DNA from: Methanocorpusculum sp.
GTDB lineage: Archaea; Halobacteriota; Methanomicrobia; Methanomicrobiales; Methanocorpusculaceae
Assembly (NCBI GenBank): GCA_029987045.1
Contig: DALTWN010000044.1
Coordinates: 1 to 7,645 of the forward strand
Length of the DNA: 7,645 nt
Reading direction: 5' to 3'
Shown here: positions 5,272-7,645 of the stretch, in pieces
How the letters are laid out: each line of letters begins with the position of its first letter
Position numbering within the stretch: position 1 is the first letter of the stretch
Translations under genes and position numbers: made by a program
The notes under the pieces: model-generated
What the model was told of the DNA's origin: nothing
The model's database searches: none
Seen by the model: the letters and a program-made list of their open reading frames with translations, nothing else

Positions 5272-6572
5272 CTCAGTGCACAGAATACGCCTGCTGCTGC
5301 AAGACCTACCAGGACACCAAGAATCGGTGCCGGGCTTGAGGAGGTCGGAGATGCAGTGTAGAGCGTTACCGGGTATTCGACATACTGACCTGCATTCACA
5401 CTTACCGTCTGAATACTGTCGACGTATCCTGCTGCAGATACCTTAACGGTGTGGCTTCCCGGGTTAAGGTTCGGTACGGAAATCGGAGTGGTTCCATAGT
5501 AGGTACCATCAACAGTTACTGTTGCACCTACCGGACTGGAGGTGACATGAATCGTTCCCTTGGTTGATTTGTCCGGAGTAAGGGTCGGCGCAATAACCAC
5601 GGTTGAGGTGGTACTGGTCGTGAAGGAAGACGAGTAGGTCTCGTATCCTGCAAGTCTCAGCTGGATCGAGTGAGATCCGGACGTCGAATAAGAGCCTGCA
5701 TCAAGGTAACCGTTGCTCGGCGTGATACCGACATATCCGCCATCGATATAGACAGATGCTCCTGCCGGGGATGATGCTACTTCAACATATCCTTTCTGAG
5801 TTGATTCCGGAAGAACTGCGGAAACAGTGGAAACCTGACCGGAAACCACATTGATCTTGGATCCGTAGGATCCGTAGCCGGATTTGGTAATGGTGATTGA
5901 GTGGGTGCCCGTACTTGCAGAAACCGTACAGTCGGTCTCACCGACATACGAACCGTCGATGTAGACAGATGCTCCCTTCGGGTAGGAACTGACTGCGATA
6001 TATCCAGAGGTACTCGAAAGTGTTGCATCGATGTATGTCACTTCATTCGACTTGACATATACCGAGGTCGAATACGAAGAATATCCGCTCTTCGAAAGGG
6101 TGACAGTGTGGCTTCCCGGAGAGAGGGAGGTAACGAACGGTGTGACACCATAGTAGGATCCGTCAATCTTGACATTCGCACCGGACGGGTTGGATGCGAT
6201 ATCGACTGTACCGGTTGCAATCGGTGTCAGTGTAATGGAATGGCTTTCTTCGTATCCTCCCTGTGCTGCTTTATTCCATTCGTTTGCAGTAATCGTAGTA
6301 ACTGTTTCTGTTTCATATCCGCTCTTACTGACGATGAATCTACCAGTCTTTCCGAAATCAGCTGTTCCGGAATGACAGGTATACGTGTACGGAGTATAGC
6401 CGGATGCGATGAGAGATCCATCGTTACCAACGAATTTCACATAGGCATCAGATGGAGTGGTAGTGATACTAACACTCAGGGAATTTCCACCCAGTGCCGC
6501 TGCTGCAGCGCCGGAGAATATGCACAGAACCAGTGCAATTCCCAGCAGACCAAAGATAATTGATTTCTTCAT
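5259..6572 (-). CDS. Secreted PEGA-repeat surface protein with C-terminal membrane anchor
   Basis: The 437-residue protein starts with a signal peptide (MKKSIIFGLLGIALVLCIFS, then Gly/Ala-rich to about residue 27). It then has one divergent and four clear PEGA-type repeats: about 33-118 (divergent, with an insert), 121-186, 190-255, 261-332 and 339-404. Each clear repeat follows the plan (V/I)xVxSxPxGAxVxIDGxYxGxTP, a GSHTV/I-type strand, then SGY or AGY and a closing strand. The end has a Ser/Pro-rich spacer (TASPTSSSPAP, 406-416), a hydrophobic segment (ILGVLVGLAAAGVFCAL, 417-433) and RRRE. This resembles an archaeal C-terminal sorting/anchor signal but lacks a PGF motif. PEGA repeats are probable beta-sandwich modules of surface proteins; the ligand is unknown. 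The ATG at 6572 has a good GAGTGAT site 5 bases upstream. It lies 14 bases after the lipoprotein gene, with no room for a separate promoter, so it is probably co-transcribed. Confidence 0.9.
   Translation of the reverse strand: MKKSIIFGLLGIALVLCIFSGAAAAALGGNSLSVSITTTPSDAYVKFVGNDGSLIASGYTPYTYTCHSGTADFGKTGRFIVSKSGYETETVTTITANEWNKAAQGGYEESHSITLTPIATGTVDIASNPSGANVKIDGSYYGVTPFVTSLSPGSHTVTLSKSGYSSYSTSVYVKSNEVTYIDATLSSTSGYIAVSSYPKGASVYIDGSYVGETDCTVSASTGTHSITITKSGYGSYGSKINVVSGQVSTVSAVLPESTQKGYVEVASSPAGASVYIDGGYVGITPSNGYLDAGSYSTSGSHSIQLRLAGYETYSSSFTTSTTSTVVIAPTLTPDKSTKGTIHVTSSPVGATVTVDGTYYGTTPISVPNLNPGSHTVKVSAAGYVDSIQTVSVNAGQYVEYPVTLYTASPTSSSPAPILGVLVGLAAAGVFCALRRRE
5361..6212 (-). repeat. Four tandem PEGA-module coding repeats
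   Basis: This part of the surface-protein gene encodes the four clear modules, each about 66-72 residues, separated by 3-6 residue linkers (STSG, STQK, DKSTK). Conserved positions include the GAxVxIDGxYxG core (residues 131-142, 200-211, 271-282, 349-360). The DNA copies have diverged in third positions (for example VYIDG is coded differently in modules 3 and 4), so the duplication is old rather than a recent slippage array. The third clear module has an extra loop (NGYLDAGSYSTSG, about 287-299) that the others lack. Confidence 0.75.
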
Positions 6573-6586
6573 TTTGAATCACTCGT

Positions 6587-7357
6587 TTAGCTTAATTTTG
6601 CCTGGAAGGTAATCGGTAAGAAGAAACCAGATGCGACATCTGCTTCGTTGCCTCTTGAACATTCACCAATGATTTCATAGACTCCCGGCTGCGTTGCAGT
6701 CAACGTCCAGATATACATTCCACTTGCACCTGCAAGTTCAGAATCTGCTGCGACGAATGCTTCACTAAGAACGGTAAGTCCCTCTGACGGGTGGAGTTTC
6801 CATACATGGCCAGTAGATGCCGGAGTTCCTGCAACCATAACCCTGACCTTGTCACCGACGGTCGGAACATAGACACCGTCATAAACAAAGCTGCCGTAGT
6901 TCGGCTCACCGTCGTTCTTCACGATCATGAAATCGCTGTAGACATAGATACCTGCATCTTCTCCAGATCTGACGTAAGAGATTTCAAACGGCTGGTTTCC
7001 TTCTTTCGTTCCCGAGAAGACAAAGGTCTGTGACGTTGGTGCACCAACGGTCTGCGGACCGGTTACAGAAACACCAGTGGTTCCCGAACCGGTTACGTCA
7101 GCCGATTCGATTTCTTCATAGGTAAGACCATCAGCTACGGTAGTTACCTGCCATGAGTAGCCGGTAGACGGGTTCGATGGTAACGTGATGGAGAACTTGT
7201 CACCAACGTTGTACGTATATCCGCCTGTTTTTTCGACAGAGATAGTGAGTGTCGGTTCGGCAGGAGTACCGTCACCAGTACATCCCGCAGCAAAAATACA
7301 GCCGATTACGACTGCTGCTGCAACCACAAGCAATGTGATTTTTTTCACGGTTTTCAT
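6587..7357 (-). CDS. Lipoprotein with chagasin-like (I42) protease-inhibitor domains, second one degenerate
   Basis: The 256-residue protein opens with a lysine-rich, hydrophobic signal ending in FAAGC (C26), a standard lipobox followed by TGDGTPAEP. A second possible lipobox (VIGC, C20) lies inside the hydrophobic stretch. Residues about 36-146 match the chagasin/inhibitor I42 fold: NPSTGYSW (62-69) corresponds to the NPTTGY inhibitory loop, GAPTSQTF (105-112) to the second loop region, and NQPFEISYVRS (121-131) to the RPW/F loop. A second half (about 155-255) repeats the plan weakly: TPASTGHVW (178-186) sits where NPTTGYxW is expected, and QPGVYEIIGECSRG follows. Family members inhibit papain-like cysteine peptidases, so this is probably an envelope-anchored inhibitor, but some I42-like domains are only adhesive modules. 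It is the first gene of a two-gene unit with the PEGA protein. No Shine-Dalgarno site is present; a TATA-like element lies about 29 bases upstream. Confidence 0.85.
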   Translation of the reverse strand: MKTVKKITLLVVAAAVVIGCIFAAGCTGDGTPAEPTLTISVEKTGGYTYNVGDKFSITLPSNPSTGYSWQVTTVADGLTYEEIESADVTGSGTTGVSVTGPQTVGAPTSQTFVFSGTKEGNQPFEISYVRSGEDAGIYVYSDFMIVKNDGEPNYGSFVYDGVYVPTVGDKVRVMVAGTPASTGHVWKLHPSEGLTVLSEAFVAADSELAGASGMYIWTLTATQPGVYEIIGECSRGNEADVASGFFLPITFQAKLS

Positions 7358-7380
7358 ACAATAGATACTAGGAGAGACGC

Positions 7381-7390
7381 TAATAAAAAC
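7381..7390 (-). promoter_or_regulatory. TATA-like promoter of the lipoprotein-PEGA unit, probably leaderless
   Basis: On the minus strand GTTTTTATTA is preceded by a purine-rich AAGAAA that could serve as a BRE. It is centred about 29 bases upstream of the lipoprotein ATG, so the expected start falls within a few bases of the ATG. The sequence between (GCGTCTCTCCTAGTATCTAT) has no GGAGG-like site. Both observations fit a leaderless mRNA. Confidence 0.5.
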
Positions 7391-7420
7391 TTTCTTATTC
7401 TCTCAAGGAAATATGCCGGA

Positions 7421-7444
7421 ATTCAGGCAGATTTTCACCTGAAT
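7421..7444. promoter_or_regulatory. Inverted repeat in the divergent promoter region, possible operator
   Basis: A perfect 7-base inverted repeat, ATTCAGG and CCTGAAT, is separated by 10 bases (CAGATTTTCA). It lies between the two divergent TATA-like elements, about 31 bases upstream of the lipoprotein TATA element and about 49 bases from the plus-strand one. Half-site centres are 17 bases apart, compatible with a dimeric regulator on separate faces of the helix. A second, smaller dyad (TCCGG, 8 bases, CCGGA; 7457-7474) follows. No transcription factor is assigned. Confidence 0.35.
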
Positions 7445-7492
7445 CACGGGGATAAGTCCGGTAGGAAATCCGGAGTCTTCTGGACGGAAATG

Positions 7493-7502
7493 GATATATT
7501 TA
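7493..7502 (+). promoter_or_regulatory. TATA-like element of the rightmost gene
   Basis: GATATATTTAT around 7493-7503 is the best TATA match in the window. A start about 25-28 bases downstream (near 7525) would give a leader of roughly 30 bases containing the GAGGAT site at 7540-7545 before the GTG at 7554. The spacing therefore suits a leadered transcript on the plus strand, divergent from the lipoprotein gene. Confidence 0.5.
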
Positions 7503-7553
7503 TCCTATGAAAACCAAAAAATAATAGATGAATCGAAAAGAGGATACGTAACT

Positions 7554-7645
7554 GTGAATTTCCTACGTCCGAAAAATGCACCCCTAAACTATAGGGAAGC
7601 AGATAAACGTACGCTGTATCAGGCTGTTCTCTATGGATACCGGAG
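7554..7645 (+). CDS. Start of an unrecognised gene, truncated by the right edge
   Basis: An open frame begins at GTG 7554 and continues without a stop to the end of the window (30 full codons). The translation starts MNFLRPKNAPLNYREADKRT and continues LYQAVLYGYR. I do not recognise a family in so short a piece; it has no signal peptide and is fairly basic and hydrophilic. The start is chosen because GAGGAT lies 8 bases upstream and a strong TATA-like element lies about 57 bases upstream. No in-frame ATG lies between the TATA element and this GTG, and two out-of-frame ATGs there lead to stops within a few codons. It is the only plus-strand gene in the window, divergent from the lipoprotein-PEGA unit. 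Confidence 0.5.
   Translation, partial: MNFLRPKNAPLNYREADKRTLYQAVLYGYR

Noticed and set aside
5361..6212. Possibility that the PEGA repeats are a recent tandem DNA duplication or a hot spot for phase variation
   Set aside because: The modules share only protein-level pattern; nucleotide copies have diverged and module lengths differ, so recent slippage is unlikely.
6519..6530. Possible lipobox cysteine (C17) in the PEGA protein signal
   Set aside because: The residue before the cysteine is Leu (LVLC), not Gly, Ala or Ser, and the hydrophobic stretch continues past it to an Ala-rich cleavage-type region.
5901..6563. Plus-strand open frame (220 codons) antisense to the PEGA gene
   Set aside because: It is rich in Cys, Arg and Ser from the reverse complement of Ser/Thr/Gly repeats, follows the repeat period of the PEGA modules, and has no ribosome-binding site or domain.
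1..7645. Mobile element, CRISPR array, tRNA or defence system
   Set aside because: I saw no regularly spaced direct repeats, terminal inverted repeats, transposase motifs, tRNA-like cloverleaf or defence-type domains. Nearly all sequence is accounted for by conserved or envelope genes.

Overview
The window reads as a euryarchaeal methanogen chromosome, most likely from the order Methanomicrobiales; a Methanocorpusculum-like genus is my best guess from protein style only. The evidence is a run of archaeal/eukaryotic-type information-processing genes (aIF2-alpha, ribosomal proteins L44e and S27e, Nop10, the primase catalytic subunit PriS, an archaeal GINS subunit, Elp3) with TATA-type promoters and GGAGTGAT-like Shine-Dalgarno sites. 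Next to them lie two secreted, cell-envelope-type genes of a style common in methanogens (a PEGA-repeat protein and a chagasin-like lipoprotein). Base composition is near balanced and I saw no mobile element, tRNA, rRNA or CRISPR.

Layout: every complete gene is on the minus strand, so transcription runs from right to left. From the right: a partial plus-strand gene starts at 7554 and runs off the edge. A 196-base divergent intergenic region (7358-7553) holds two TATA-like elements and short inverted repeats. Then come the chagasin-like lipoprotein (6587-7357) and the PEGA-repeat surface protein (5259-6572), 14 bases apart and probably one transcript, closed by a stem and T-rich tract at 5225-5271. 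After a 122-base gap with a TATA-like element comes elp3 (3562-5136). It is followed within 7 bases by priS (2409-3554), which overlaps the GINS gene (1714-2409). A 69-base gap carries an unusually good hairpin and a possible promoter. It leads into rpl44e, rps27e, aIF2-alpha, nop10 and a PAC2-family gene that is cut by the left edge.

How the genes work together: elp3 modifies the tRNA wobble uridine; priS and GINS serve replication-fork priming and helicase function; L44e, S27e and aIF2-alpha serve translation; Nop10 serves H/ACA RNA-guided pseudouridylation; and the PAC2-family protein resembles proteasome-assembly chaperones. Clustering of priS and GINS with this translation set is a known archaeal arrangement that links replication with protein synthesis. 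The compact spacing (overlaps, and Shine-Dalgarno sites built over the previous stop codon) implies translational coupling. The core of the window is therefore ordinary conserved archaeal biology. The parts worth a second look are the 1665-1695 hairpin, the secreted inhibitor/PEGA pair, the incomplete zinc site in Nop10, and the divergent promoter region.
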